In this document: in pieces, positions 31,586 to 44,600 of the stretch
Layout: every line of letters starts with the position of its first letter
Numbering within the stretch: position 1 is the stretch's first letter
Assembly: GCA_963383645.1 (NCBI GenBank)
Contig: OY726564.1
Span: 114,881,415 to 114,945,414 of the forward strand
Direction of reading: 5' to 3'
DNA from: Muscardinus avellanarius
Lineage: Eukaryota > Chordata > Mammalia > Rodentia > Gliridae
Length of the DNA: 64,000 nt
The notes under the pieces: generated by a model
What the model was told of the DNA's origin: nothing
Seen by the model: only the letters and a program-made list of their open reading frames with translations
Databases searched by the model: none
Program-made: the position numbers and the translations under genes

Positions 31586-33070
31586 AGTAATTGGGATACA
31601 ATTAAAATTAGACCCCAATCTCTCATCCTGCACCAGAGTCAACTCAAGACAGATCAAAGACCTAGAAATTAGACCAGAAACTTTGCAAATACTAGAAGAA
31701 AAAATAGAACCAACTCCCCGATCTATAGGTACTGGTAAAGACTTCCTCAATAAGACCCCAAAGCTCAGGAAATGAAGATTTCTGCTTAGCAAAGAAAATG
31801 ATCAAGAGCCGAGAGAACAGGAGAAAATCATTGCCAGCTACTCTTCTGACAGAAGGCGAGTGCCTAGAATATATAAAGGACTCAGAGAAAACTTAACAGA
31901 AATCCAAATAGACTAATTAAAAAATGCGCAATTGAATTGAATTAATACTTCTCCAAAGAAGAAATACAAATGACCAATACATAAATAAAAATGTTCAACA
32001 TCATTAGCAATCAGAGAAGTACAAATCAAAAATGCACTCAGATTCCGTCTAACTTCTGTTAGAATCAAGAATAGAAAAAATAATAAATGCTGTAGAGCAT
32101 GTGGGGAAAGAGGAACTCTTCCACAGGGCTGGTGGGATTGCAAATTGGCCTGACCACAGTGGACATCAGTATGAAGGTCCCTCAAAAGACTAGGAATGGA
32201 ACCACCACGTGACCCAGCTAGACCACTCTTTGGCATGTTCCCAAAAGAATTAGAGTCAGCGTGCTACGGTGACCCATGCATATACCCATGTGTATAGCAG
32301 CACAGTTCACAACAGCCAAATTATGGAGCCAACCTAGGTGTCCATCAGTGGGTGAATGGGTAAAGGAAATGTTGTGTATACACACAAGGGATTTCCCTCA
32401 GCCAGAAGGACAAAATTACATCATTTTGCAGGGAAATGGATTGAACTAGAGAATATTATGTTTAGTGAAGCCAGCCAGTCTCAACACTCAAGGATGGCAT
32501 GTTTTCACTCATATGGAAGCTAGAGAGAGAATACGAAACAGAGGACTGTCTCTGTCTCTGTCTCTGTCTCTCTTTCTTCATACTAGAGACTGAACCTGAG
32601 GGCATTCAACTTCTGAGCTACACCCCCAGCCCTATATTTTTTAAATTTTGAAACACGGTCTGCCTAAGTTGCTGAGGGCCTTTCTGAGTTGCCCAGGCTG
32701 GCCTCCAAGTGGTGATCTTTTCTATCTCAGCCTCCTGAGTATTGGAATTATAGGCATGCACCACTACACCCAGGTCATAAGGGAATTTAGGTAAACAAGG
32801 AGAAATACTAATAAAATAGTGGACGGGGTTTGGGGGAAGGAAGTGGGGAGAGGGCAGAGGAGGCTCGAGGAAGGAGACAGTTCAAATGATGCAGTGTCCC
32901 TACATGAAGGCATCACTCCTGGTCTCACTAACACGCACTGAGAGGAAGGGGCAGCGGGGTTGGATACAAAAGAAAATGCACCAAATACTGTGTGTGTGTG
33001 TATGTATCACTTTGAATCTCGCCATCATGTATAGTTATAATGCACCAATAAAGGTATTTAAAAAGGAGAA
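31586..33070 (+). mobile_element. Second L1 3' half, with 3'UTR, SINE-interrupted
   Basis: The ORF2 C-terminal region restarts at about 31600 (GTCAACTCAAGACAGATCAAAG) and runs to GAACTAGAGAATATTATG. A SINE follows (32583-32776), then the 3'UTR, which ends TAATGCACCAATAAAGG near 33060. It is a tandem partner of the preceding fragment. Confidence 0.8.
32583..32776 (-). repeat. Antisense SINE inside L1 3'UTR
   Basis: GAGACTGAACCTGAGGGCATTC through CACCACTACACCCAGG, preceded by (TGTCTC)n at 32547-32577. Confidence 0.85.
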
Positions 33071-33429
33071 AGAAGAGAAAAAGGAGGAGGAATATTGACA
33101 ACAATAAGATAAGCCAGAGGTTGAATGCCCCTGTGTCCAGCCCCCAGTACCACAAACACCAAAGCAAAGCAAACAAATGAATACAGAAGGATAAGGCGAG
33201 GGAGTGCTCAGGAGAGTGGAGGGGCGGATGGGAAGATGGGGAGGAAAGGGAGGAAGAACAGGAGCACACCTTCTAGCAGGCAGCTTATTTTGTCGCAGGG
33301 ACAGGTGATAGAGAGGCGCTCAGGAAATGGGTGGGGAGGCTGGAGAGGCCAGAAGAGGAGGGGGGAGAAGAGGGGTGAGTCTGTTAGGGAAATGCTCGCT
33401 AGCTGCGCTCAGCACCTTCTCCCCAGCAC
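33071..33429. other. SELL upstream flank
   Basis: Purine-rich sequence (GGAGGAGG, GAGGGGGGAGAAGAGG) and a short ID-like scrap (about 33110-33160). No TATA box is obvious. Confidence 0.5.
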
Positions 33430-33529
33430 AGCAGCAATCGGTTCCTCTTGCACAAGGACCAGAGACCCGGTGCTGAGTGGCGGGCTGGCAGGCTGCAGAA
33501 GGACTGGACCAGGACCAGGCAAAGACATG
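33430..33529 (+). CDS. SELL: SELL exon 1: 5'UTR ending in the start codon
   Basis: The ATG (33527-33529) is the last three bases of the exon and the donor GT follows at once (33530-33531). This unusual arrangement is also found in the human gene. The preceding GGCTGCAGAAGGACT stretch matches human 5'UTR sequence. The position of the upstream in-frame ATG used for a longer human form is GCA here (33488-33490). No TATA box is evident; the 5' border is a rough estimate. Confidence 0.82.
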
Positions 33530-33774
33530 GTGAGCCTCTCCACTGCAAGATTTCCAACCAGACAGAAACTCTTCTGGGGGTTGTAGAGGCCAGGAGCAAG
33601 GGGCAAGAAGTGACCCATTTTGTTCTAGGTTTTAAAATGATAGAAACCAAAACAATGCTCTTGTGTGTGGCGGTCTCAAAACAGGGACCCTGGAATCTCT
33701 CCTCACAGACAGGATGATTTCCTTGCAGTTACAGTGTCTCAGGTGAGATTCCTGAGCAGGTGCCATTGAACTGA

Positions 33775-33833
<59 letters not shown>

Positions 33834-35018
33834 GGATTGAACCCAGAGTTGTTCTACCTCTGAGCTACAACTCCAGCCCTATTTTTCTTTTATTTGAAAC
33901 CAGGGTCTCACTAAGTTGCTGAGAACTTGGCTAAGTGGCTGAGGCTGGCTTAAAACCTGTGATCCTCCCATCTCAACCTCCCAAGCACTGGGATTACAGG
34001 TCTGTGCCATCAAACCCAGGTGAAATGGGCACATTTGCACTTTTGCAATGAAACACTGTGGCTACTTGAGAAGTGCTGCACTTCAGAAAATATGGTTTTA
34101 CATTGTGCAGAAAATCTGTGGACTTGTAATTTGAGTTTCTCAAAAGTATATTTCTTCTCATTAAAAAACAAAATAAAAATTTGGAAACTAACTGCATCCC
34201 TTTCCTGGTGTTCATTGGCTTGTCTAATTTTGCTATTTGAGGCATTGACCCATCATGACTAAGTGTGAGAAGATAGCATTCAATCTAAAGATCCCTAGTT
34301 CACGAAGCATGAAAGAACACCTTTTAATATATGCGTATCCGATCTTAAGTAGTGTTGACCTGAAAGCTCACTAGAAAAAGAAGTACAAAATTTACTGAAA
34401 TACAGAAAAACATCAGCGCAATAGTGATCAGCTACTTGAGACTGAAACACAGAAGCAACATAAGGAAAAACAACTATGCATCAGTGTGGGGGTAAATCTG
34501 ATGTGATTTACTCGTCCCTGTGTGAGAAGTGTGTCACCCTGGGCAGGGTGAGTAGGCAGGTGTGTTTTACTTGAACGTTCTGAGAGCTGCGGGCACGCCC
34601 TTGAGGTGCTGCAAACTTGTGGTTCAAAATCTTCCTTTTGTGTTTTATTTGCAGATATTTCCATGGAAATGTCAGAGAGCTTGGAGGGGCCCAGGGAGCA
34701 CCTTCAAGACGTGGATTTGGATGGCGCTCTGTTGTGGTACGCTTGACATGTGTGTCCTGCCAGACCTTTTAGACTTAGGTTCATTTTTCTTAGGTGTCCA
34801 CTGAGAGTGCCTGGTTGTCTACCAGGTAGACATCTGTTCATTCTAACCTTTCTGAGAACACCTTTTTCCCTCTTGATATCTTTAGTTCTTCCCCAGGAAC
34901 CTCCAAACACTATTACCTGCCATACCCTGATTCCTGATAGTCTCACAAAAGCCTTCAATTGTGAAGGTTTAAATCATTAAGAAGCTGCTGACAAGGTACT
35001 TAGCACTCTGTACTCATT

Positions 35019-35058
<40 letters not shown>

Positions 35059-36435
35059 TACTGGGGTTTCTGGAAGCCCTTCTACCTCTGGGCTATGCTC
35101 CCAGACCTATTTTTTTTTAATATTTTTTTATTTGGAAACAGGGTCTCTTAAGCCAGCGCGGCTGGCTCTGAACCTGCGTGATCCTCCTGTCTCCGCCTCC
35201 CAAGCGCGGGGATTACAAGCGTGGCCACCACGCCCGGCCTCTGTATTCATTCTTTAGCACTCCGTTTTCTACTGATGTACCAGTGCACATCACTGCAATT
35301 TCTGTAATTACACCACGGGTTCCCTAAGAGGAGGGGCTTTTAGATGTTTTTCGGTCCTTCTTACATTGACATTTCAAGTTTTGTGCCTGAGCCTCCAAGA
35401 TTCTCCAGCAGCAGCTTTGAGCTTTCTTTGCCATTTCCCAAGTAAGCTCATGTCTTCTTGTTCCCCCGCTTTGATTTTCTTCTCTGACCAAGCAAACACT
35501 CCATCTTCTTCTTATATATGACTCTTAACCATGTCTGCCTGTGTCTCCTGGGAACCTAGGGCTCTTTTTATTCAACAGGTATTTTTTGGGTCCCTACAAT
35601 GTACAAAGACTATTTTAGGTACTTAAGAACAGAGCAATGGCCGCACAGTTCCTTCCATGATAGAACTTTTGACTGTTGTTGAATGGCTCCTTCAACGCTA
35701 AGTTCAAAATGGTGTGTTAGGATGTCCTCTACCAGCAAAGTTTCCCAGTTCTATTTGATTCCTGATATGTTTTATTTGCTCAAGATCACTGTTTCTTTGC
35801 ACTTGTTACCCCCTGTTCAGAATCCTTCAGAGGACCTATGTTTATTAGTAGATCTATGTTTAATGGGATCTATGTTTTATTTGGTATTTTTCCATGGTAT
35901 TTGCCTTACATCATGACAATTCAGTAAGAATTGATGGTTGTGAAAACTTTTTACCTTCCTGTAAAATAGAATTTCACACAGATCCTGCCACTCTTAGGAT
36001 GGCCTATATGGTTATGAGTCCAATCTGTTTTTTTCAAAGCCCTCCTATTTGAAGCCCACATATGGATTTACTTATTTCGTAGTTCTTTAGATTGAATCCA
36101 GGGGCACTCTACCACTGAGCTACCTCCTGGCCATTTTTATTTTATAGTTTGAGACAGGGTCTTTCTAAGTTGCCCAGGCTGGCTTCGAACATAGAATCCT
36201 CCTGTCTCAGGCTTCCTAGGACTCCAGGCATGCACCACTGTACCAGCTTCTGTAAGTTTACTAAACACCACCCACTGAGCATCTCTGCATAAAGAGCATA
36301 ATGCAACCCATCTGGTATTTCTATATTTTTTGGTTTCATAAATTGTTCTCTTTTTACTATGCAATTTGATGTATAAGGCTTGGATGATGTACTGAGGCTT
36401 GCCAAGAAGAACTTTGCCTACAATAAAATGATCAC

Positions 36436-36470
<35 letters not shown>

Positions 36471-36856
36471 TTTTTGTGGTACTGGGGATGGAACCCAGGG
36501 GCATTTGACCTCTAAGATATGCCCCCAGCCCTATTTTTTATTCTTTATCTTAAAGCAGGGTCTCACTGAGTTGCAAAGGGCCTCACTAAGTAGTAGTAGC
36601 TGAGGCTGTTCACGAACCGCAATCCTCCTGTCTCAGCTTCCCAAATGCTGGGATTACAAGCGTGCACCACCACACCCGGCTAAATATTGTCTTTTAAATA
36701 TGAAAGAAAGTACATACAATATGTCTTTTGCTGCCGGCCGTGGTGGCACACGCTTGTAATCCCCGCACTTGGGAGGTAGAGACAGGAGGATCGTGCAGGT
36801 TTGAAGCCAGCCGTGTTGGCTTAAGAGACCCTGTTTCCAAATTTAAAAAAAAAAAA

Positions 36857-36887
<31 letters not shown>

Positions 36888-36895
36888 TATATATA

Positions 36896-36959
<64 letters not shown>

Positions 36960-38634
36960 TGGGAGCATAACCTGGAGGTAGAAGGGTTTCCAGGAACCCC
37001 AGTGCCACCAAACAGAACCAAAAAAAAAAAAAAAAAACCAATATGTCCTTTGCTTCTCCTTTAGGAGAAGACCTAAGAAAATTGATACCTGTATCATTAC
37101 AACAATAATAAACATTGGCCGGTGGGAAATTTATCCCAGGATAAAAAAGTACACTATAGATTGTAGAGTAATATGACAGCATACTTCAATTAGTTTTAAA
37201 TGATTGAAAGCCACTAAAATGTGGTTTTCGAATGTCTAAGAAATGCAAGATATGTTTTATGTGAAAGCATTTTGAGGGAAAATAAAACGTGAAAATAACT
37301 CTAGAGTGGCCGCTTTTTATAAAATAGCTCCATGAGTCAAAGCATTCTGTGCTCAAGCAGAAGGTGTGGGTTCTACTTCAAATCTCCAAACGACTGATGC
37401 TGTGGCCCCTGAGAAGTCACAGCAGTGACGTCGAGGGCCCTCAGTTCCCCGTCACCACGCGATAGGCTCAGCCTGGCTCTCTGCTGGGTCGCTTCCACCT
37501 GCAACAGTATGTGAGTCACATGTCTCAGGCTATGTCTTTCAGATTTCCTGACACATCATGGAACCCACTGCTGGACTTACCATTATTCTAAAAAACCCAT
37601 GAACTGGGAGAATGCTAGAAAGTTCTGCCAAGAAAATTACACGGATTTAGTTGCCATCCAGAATAAGGGAGAAATCGAGTACCTAGAGGAGATACTGCCA
37701 TTCAACCCTTCTTACTACTGGATAGGCATCCGGAAGATAGGAAATACCTGGACCTGGGTGGGCACCAACAAGGTACTCTCCGAGGAAGCGGAGAACTGGG
37801 GGGCCGGGGAGCCCAACAATAAGAAGTCCAAGGAGGACTGCGTGGAGATCTACATCAAGAGGAACAAAGACTCGGGGAAATGGAATGATGACGCCTGCTA
37901 CAAACGCAAGACAGCCCTCTGCTACACAGGTGGGGTGCCGCCAGACTGCGTGGGACCTCCCACTCGGGAAGGCCCAAGTTAGAACAATCAGATTTGCCCC
38001 TCAGAGACGCTAGGGATGAGAACGCTGGCTAGCTCGCTCTAAAGTACCGCCAGTCCCCAAACAAGTTCGAATCACCCCTGAGCAGGTTTTGGTATGTAAA
38101 GCGGATTCCTGCGCCCACAACTGTGTCCCTAATTTGAGTTAAGTCAAGGGATAAGGTTAGTAGGTGGAAAGGAGGAGGAAGAATTAGACAACCAGGCAGG
38201 GAGTGGACAGCAAGAGCTGGGCTGGCGCAGGGCTTCCCTTCACACCACGGGCTTCCCCTGCAGAGCGGGGAGCACAGCAGTGCACGCCCCTGTCCAGCCC
38301 AACCTTACTGATTCCATAGAACCAACGTCACACCATCTTTGGTGGAGGGAAACTTCTGTCCAAACTGTGACAGCAGTTCCAGCACCATCAGGATTGTTGC
38401 CAATCAGATTTTAACAGTGAAACATAGTTCCTTTGGTCTCATGTAAATTAGACTTTCTACTAATTTAAAAGTTTAGATTTTTTTTAAGCCTTAGTGCTTT
38501 CAATAAAGGAAAGGATTGCTAAGCAGAGTGCAGAAATGATGGAGGTCTAGCTATTGTTTTACGTGCTTATTACCTTGAAAGCAAGGAATTCCAAGCCTTT
38601 TAATGAGTGCCGGAGGGCTAGTATGTACTATCAT

Positions 38635-38673
<39 letters not shown>

Positions 38674-41600
38674 ACTGTCATTGAATCCAGAGGCCTTTTA
38701 CTTTCAATCTACATCCCCCATATCTTTTGTAATTTTTTTAAAATTTATTTTATTTTTTAATTAATTTATTTATTTTTTGTGGGTCTGGGATGAAACCCAG
38801 GGGCATTCGACCTCTGAGCTACACCCCCTGTCCTAATTTTTATTCTATATTTTGAAACCGGGTCTCACTGAGTTGCAGAGGGCCTCACTAAGTAGCTGAG
38901 GCTGTCTGAAAACCGTGATCCTCCGGCCTCAGCCTCCCAAATGCTGGAATTACAAGCCTGCACCACCACGCAATTTTAATTAAAAAATTAAAAAAAAATT
39001 TTTAAATAGGCTCTGGCTAAGTCACTGAGTCTGGCTGCGAACCCACAACCCTCCTGTCTCAGCTGCCCAAGTACTGGGATTACAGGTGTACACAACCACA
39101 CCAACTTACTATATTCTTAAAAAAAATATTTTTAGCATATTATTTTTATGCAAAGAATGCTATGGGTATATAAATAAACCTTTCCTGTTTATTAAAATAG
39201 CCTCACAAAAAAGCTTTTTATGTCTGTCTAAAAAAGTGATTAAACATACTAAAGTACAGTCACATTAAAATACTCCTTTTCTGACCTCCTTGAAGCTTCT
39301 TGCCAGCCCTGGTCATGCAGCGGCCATGGGGAGTGTGTGGAAGTCATCAATAATTCCACCTGTGCCTGTGACGCGGGATACCACGGGCCCCAGTGCCAGT
39401 TTGGTGAGCACCATCCCTTCTGTTGTTCTCTCTGTCATCAGAATCAGGACTGCTTCTGCTGGAAGTTGGTTGGGACAGAGCACTGCTAGTTATTCTGGGA
39501 AATGGGAAGTTTTGGCCAGAAAGTTGTGCTTTCACAATGTTGTTATATTTCTGCAAAGGTTTCATAAGCCAACGTGAAGTTCCGGCTCACTCTGCGACAT
39601 GTGGATTTGTATACCACAGGGCCAACGTGTTGAAGGGAAGCTGTGAGGGCTGCAGTCAGAGTCCTGCTCCCAAGGAGCTCCTCATCAGACGGGCTTGCTG
39701 AGTTAGTTAGAATTCTGCAGGCTGAAGAAAACGGCACCATTTATCAACGGAGAAACAAGTGGCTCAGAAGGCAGTCTTGCTTGTCACAGAAAGTCATGCC
39801 AACACAAACTGAAAAGACCCTATCGTGATGCAAGACAGTAAATGTCAGGACATATAATAATATGCAATAACAAATTCCACGTGTTCATTTATTTGGGGGT
39901 ATTTCAGGAGAATACAGTGACAGATCCATTATAAATGTCTGTGTTAAAGGATTTATAGTGAATTAATGGATTAAACATATCCATAATGGAGTTTGATGGA
40001 AACCAAGACCAGCTGGAGTCAGCTCAGAGACTGGGGACTGCTTAGTGAAGAGGGGCACGAGAGGCCCCTCAGTGTCTCCATACGGGGAAATTATCCTAGA
40101 AGTAGAAAATAAGGTGGATTGGGAAATGGAAAGAAAGGAGAGAATCACTGGGAATCTCTTCACTTCTTTTAGAGCCTCAGAGATGGCTTTGACTCTATCA
40201 ACTGCTATACATCCTTTGATCAGCATTGGCCAGGTTTTAAAACATATTTGAAGTATCCGGTTGCATAGGTTAGAAAATCAAATGAATAAAAAGCATTGTC
40301 TGTAAAATATTAAGAATTAAGAAATCTAAAATGGCTTTTAATCCCAACCAATCAGAATCGATACAGCTCACTTCCGTGAGCCACAGCTCCAAACCAGTAT
40401 TTTGCCCCATTCTGGAACTTTCTGTTGCAATGCTTATTATAATTGATGTGTCCATTTCACTCCTGTTAAAACACTGAAGTCTCCTTTTGCTGGTCTTGCT
40501 CTCCAACCTAGCATTCTTTTCTTGCTTCTCTCTCTCCATGTAAGATCGTTTCTTTGGGCTCCTTCATAGATGCTTATTCAAGTCCATAAACTACTATTAT
40601 TTCTCAGCTTCTGTCTTTGTTCGGTTGCTCTTCTGACCCTACATGTTCCCTTTGGTCAAACTTACTGACTTTCTTGGACTCACACATCTGCATGCTTTTT
40701 GAACTTGCAGGTGTGTCTTCAGCCCTGAACTCCAAATATGCTAAGAATATCCTTCAGGGTGTCCAAAGGACTAGCAAGTCAGTTTCCCACAGCCACAGTT
40801 CTTTTGTGTGTTTTTAACTCAGAATGTATAACCACCATTTGCATGGGTAACCTGTGTGGGACTCGCTTCCTGCTCCCAACATTTGTGCAGTCACAGACTA
40901 CCGAATTTTACAACTTGTCATTTTTCCAGTTTGTCTCCTTCGCATCAACCCCAGTACCATCCCTGTATTGTCTTGCTCCTAAATCATTGCAACAGTGCCC
41001 AAGAGGAGCCCCACGCTCTTAAAGTAGTTCCTCTCAAGTATATTACGTGTACTAGCGGCAGGCTGATCACTCAAAATAATCAAAACACAATGCATACACG
41101 TGATCACGCACCACTAATTTGTACCTATGAATTGTCCTGCATCGTGAATTCTGAATTGCACAAAGCCTAACGAGACTTAATACGTAAAAGGTAGTCATTA
41201 AAGCCTCTCTTTCTCTCTCATCACATCTAATGTCACCTCTGCCTCCTCTTTCTCTCAAGTTACACCAAACACCAAAGGTTCTGTAATTCTCTGCTCAACA
41301 AAGGTGCTTTATGTCTCATTGACTATGCCCACAACCTTCTGTGTTCCACATGGCTAACACAATCCTTCATCTCCATGGATAGTTCCAGCACCGTTTCTTC
41401 TTGGGACCATTTTTTGGGACCCCAGGACATATATTTGTTATGGATTCCAAGAATATTTAGAATCCATGTTTGGATATTAATATACATTTGGACATGAATC
41501 CCAATAACATTGGATCTCAAGACCATTTCCTTGGATTTCCCTTGGGTGGGATTCCAACCCATCGGGTCCTGTTAACATCTCCCAATCTCCTTTCTTTCCT

Positions 41601-44600
41601 TGTTGAAGTGGTCCAGTGTGAGCCTTTGAAGGCCCCGGAGCAAGGCACCATGGACTGTGTGGACCCTTTGGGGCCCTTCAGCTTCAGCTCCCAGTGTGCC
41701 TTCAACTGCACCGAGGGCAGGAGCCTGGTCGGGATTGCGGAAGCAAGCTGCAGCCAGTTTGGAAACTGGTCATCTCTAGAACCAACCTGTGAAGGTGAGT
41801 ATCTCCCCACGGGAGCCTTTGCCATGGTAGTCCTGGGGGTGTAGTTCTGCATTCTGGGAAAATGCAGAAGAATCTTGATAAGACATCTGGAGCCTCTTTT
41901 AAAGTGTATTTAAATTGTACTATGATGCTTTATTATTATTATTTTGTAGTACTGGGGACTGAACCCAGAAGCATCCTGCCTCTGAGTTACACCTGCAGCC
42001 CAATTTATTTATTTTAAAACAGGACTCACTAAGTTGCTGAGGCTGATCTCGTGATCCTCCTGTCTCTGACTCCCCAGTACTAGGGTTATAGGTGTGATCC
42101 TCCTGTCTCTGACTCCCCAGTACTAGGGTTATAGGTGTGGACCACCATACCTGGCCTGTGGTGCTTTTTAAAGACATTGTTCATGTTAAAATTAAACTCC
42201 AAAACAAAAAGTGAAAAATGAATGCTCTAAAGACACTTAAAAGTGTGTAACATGATTTAGAGCAATGCAGTGTGGTTGTATTTTTTTTCTTTTCTCTTTT
42301 TTAGAATTTTATTGGTGCAATGTAATTTTTCCCCCCTTGGTACTGGGGATGGAGCCCAGATGCATTCTGCCTCTGAGCTACAACCAGGGCCCTATATTTT
42401 AGTTTTATTCTGAAACAGGGTCTTGCTAGGTTGATTCTTTTCTTTTCTTTTCTTTTCTTTTTTTTCTTTTTTTTTTTTTTGGTGGTACTGGGGTTCCTGG
42501 AAGCTCTTCTACCTCCTGGCCACACTCCCAGACCTATTTTATATTTTTTGAAACAGGGTCTCACGCCAGCACGGCTGGCTTCGAACCTGCACGATCCTCC
42601 TGTCTCCGCCCCCAAGCGCGGGGATTACAAGCGTGCGCCACCACGCCCGGCTTGCTAGGTTGATTCTAAGTGATATATTCATATATGCACACAACATGCC
42701 TTGGTGGGTTTCCTCCACATCCCACCCCACCATCCTCTTCTTTCTCATACATGCTAGTAGGATTGGTAGTGATACCTTCATATATGAATTTAATATCAGT
42801 TGATGCTTCTGTCCTCAAGTCCTTTTACCCCTTCTCTTCTCCCTCCCCCATTCTCTCCTACTATTCTACTGGTTTCTATCTTCATTTTTATGAAATTTAT
42901 TTTCTTTCCTATTTTCTATCTAGGTTCCACATAGGAAAGAGAACACAGGACCCTTGACTTTCTGAGACGGGCTGATGTCACTTAGTTTGCTCTCTTGTCC
43001 CATTAATTTTCCTACAAATGACATAACTTTGTTCTTTATGGCTGTGTAAAGCCCCCCTGTGTGAATAGACCACATTTGAGTCATTCACCCCTCTGTTGAC
43101 AGACACGCAGGCTGGTCCCATAACTCGGCTGCAGTGCGCTGCTACAGACCTGGGTTTGCATGTGTCACTTGGGAAAATAATGTGGTCATGTTTTATTTTC
43201 TATTTTCTCATTTCTTATTTTGGTTAAATTATGGTTCTTCTCTCAGTAACATGTATTTTATATGAAGTCCTATTTAACACCAATTTCCTTCACAGAGGGG
43301 TATAAATCTTTCTCGATTGTTTTATTGGTATATCTAAACATCAGTGTGAGCCTTTGAAGGCCCCAGAGCAGGGCACCATGGACTGTGTGGACCCTCTGGG
43401 GCCCTTTTCCTTACACATAAACTCTCAGGAGAAATAACTGTTATGAGAAACACAAACCCATCTCTTGATCATTTTACATTTGAAATGCAGCAGTTTTGCT
43501 TCAGAGAAGTAGAATATTTCTGGAAATCTCTTGGGTGGACTTTATGGCAGGTGAGAAGGTGGAAGTTGCCCGCATTCCCCAGGAATTGCCCGTGACGCCC
43601 CGGGGCAGAGGTGCGTGGCCGGCACTGGGGCAGGCGACACAGTCCCCTGTTGGCACCTGCTGTTCCCTTGCCTTGGCCCCCACCCACTTCTCACCATCAT
43701 TTCAAGAAACTAAAGTCTGGAACATGGTGGAGGGAGTTTCAAGAGATGAGTAATGTCTAGGTTCATGTGCATGGTTTCCCAATTAAGTCTGACAACCTTG
43801 GCTGAGAACCGGTCAAAGAGTTCTCTGCTCAGAGATACTCCTTGTGATTTTTTGTTCTTCTTCACTGAAGCGATTCAGTGTGAGCCTCTGACGGCACCTG
43901 ATTTGGGGACCATGGACTGCAGTCACCCCCTGGCCAATTTCAGCTTCACCTCGGCATGCACCTTCAGCTGCTCAGAAGGAACTGACTTAATCGGGGAGAC
44001 GGAAACTGTTTGTGGATCATCTGGAATCTGGTCTAGTCCTCCTCCAATATGCGAACGTGAGTAAGTTTGCCCTGATGCACAGAGCACTTAAAGATGGTGC
44101 TGATAGACAAGCAGGTGTAAAGAAAGACGAACCTTACATTTCACTTCTATGTGGCTAAAAATTGATTTCTATGCATCGACTTACTATAAACCCTTGCTCG
44201 TGTCTCTTAAGTGGCAGACATTTTCATTCCCAACACGTCCCATATTAAACCTTCAGTTGTGAACCCGTTGTTTGTAACTTATTTGTTATCCATTCATATA
44301 TTCGATTACAGTCTGACTTCCCTGATGGTCCCTAGAAAGGACCGCTAAAGTGGCCAATTAAGTGGCCACCAATGACCACTTAATTCCCCAAGTTAGGGAT
44401 ACCTCTCAAGTACTAAGCTGGTGTCTCCAAATCTGCATCTGCGAAGAGTGAGAAGGGCCATGTCATCGTCACGTTTGTCCCTCCTCCAGCTGACAGTGTG
44501 GCGGGCCATAGGTACTAGAATACATACACATCACATCAGCACAGGAAAGACGAGCTGCCAGGGTCTGCCCCTGAGCACCTCCACGGGGCTGACTCAGGGC

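Noticed and set aside
33125..33586. 153-codon plus-strand frame overlapping SELL exon 1
   Set aside because: It crosses the real exon 1 donor and low-complexity purine-rich DNA. The SELL frame explains the region better.
43342..43440. A third SCR exon of SELL
   Set aside because: Only 65 bp of a 186-bp module is present, without a donor, and a stop follows. I call it an exon fragment.
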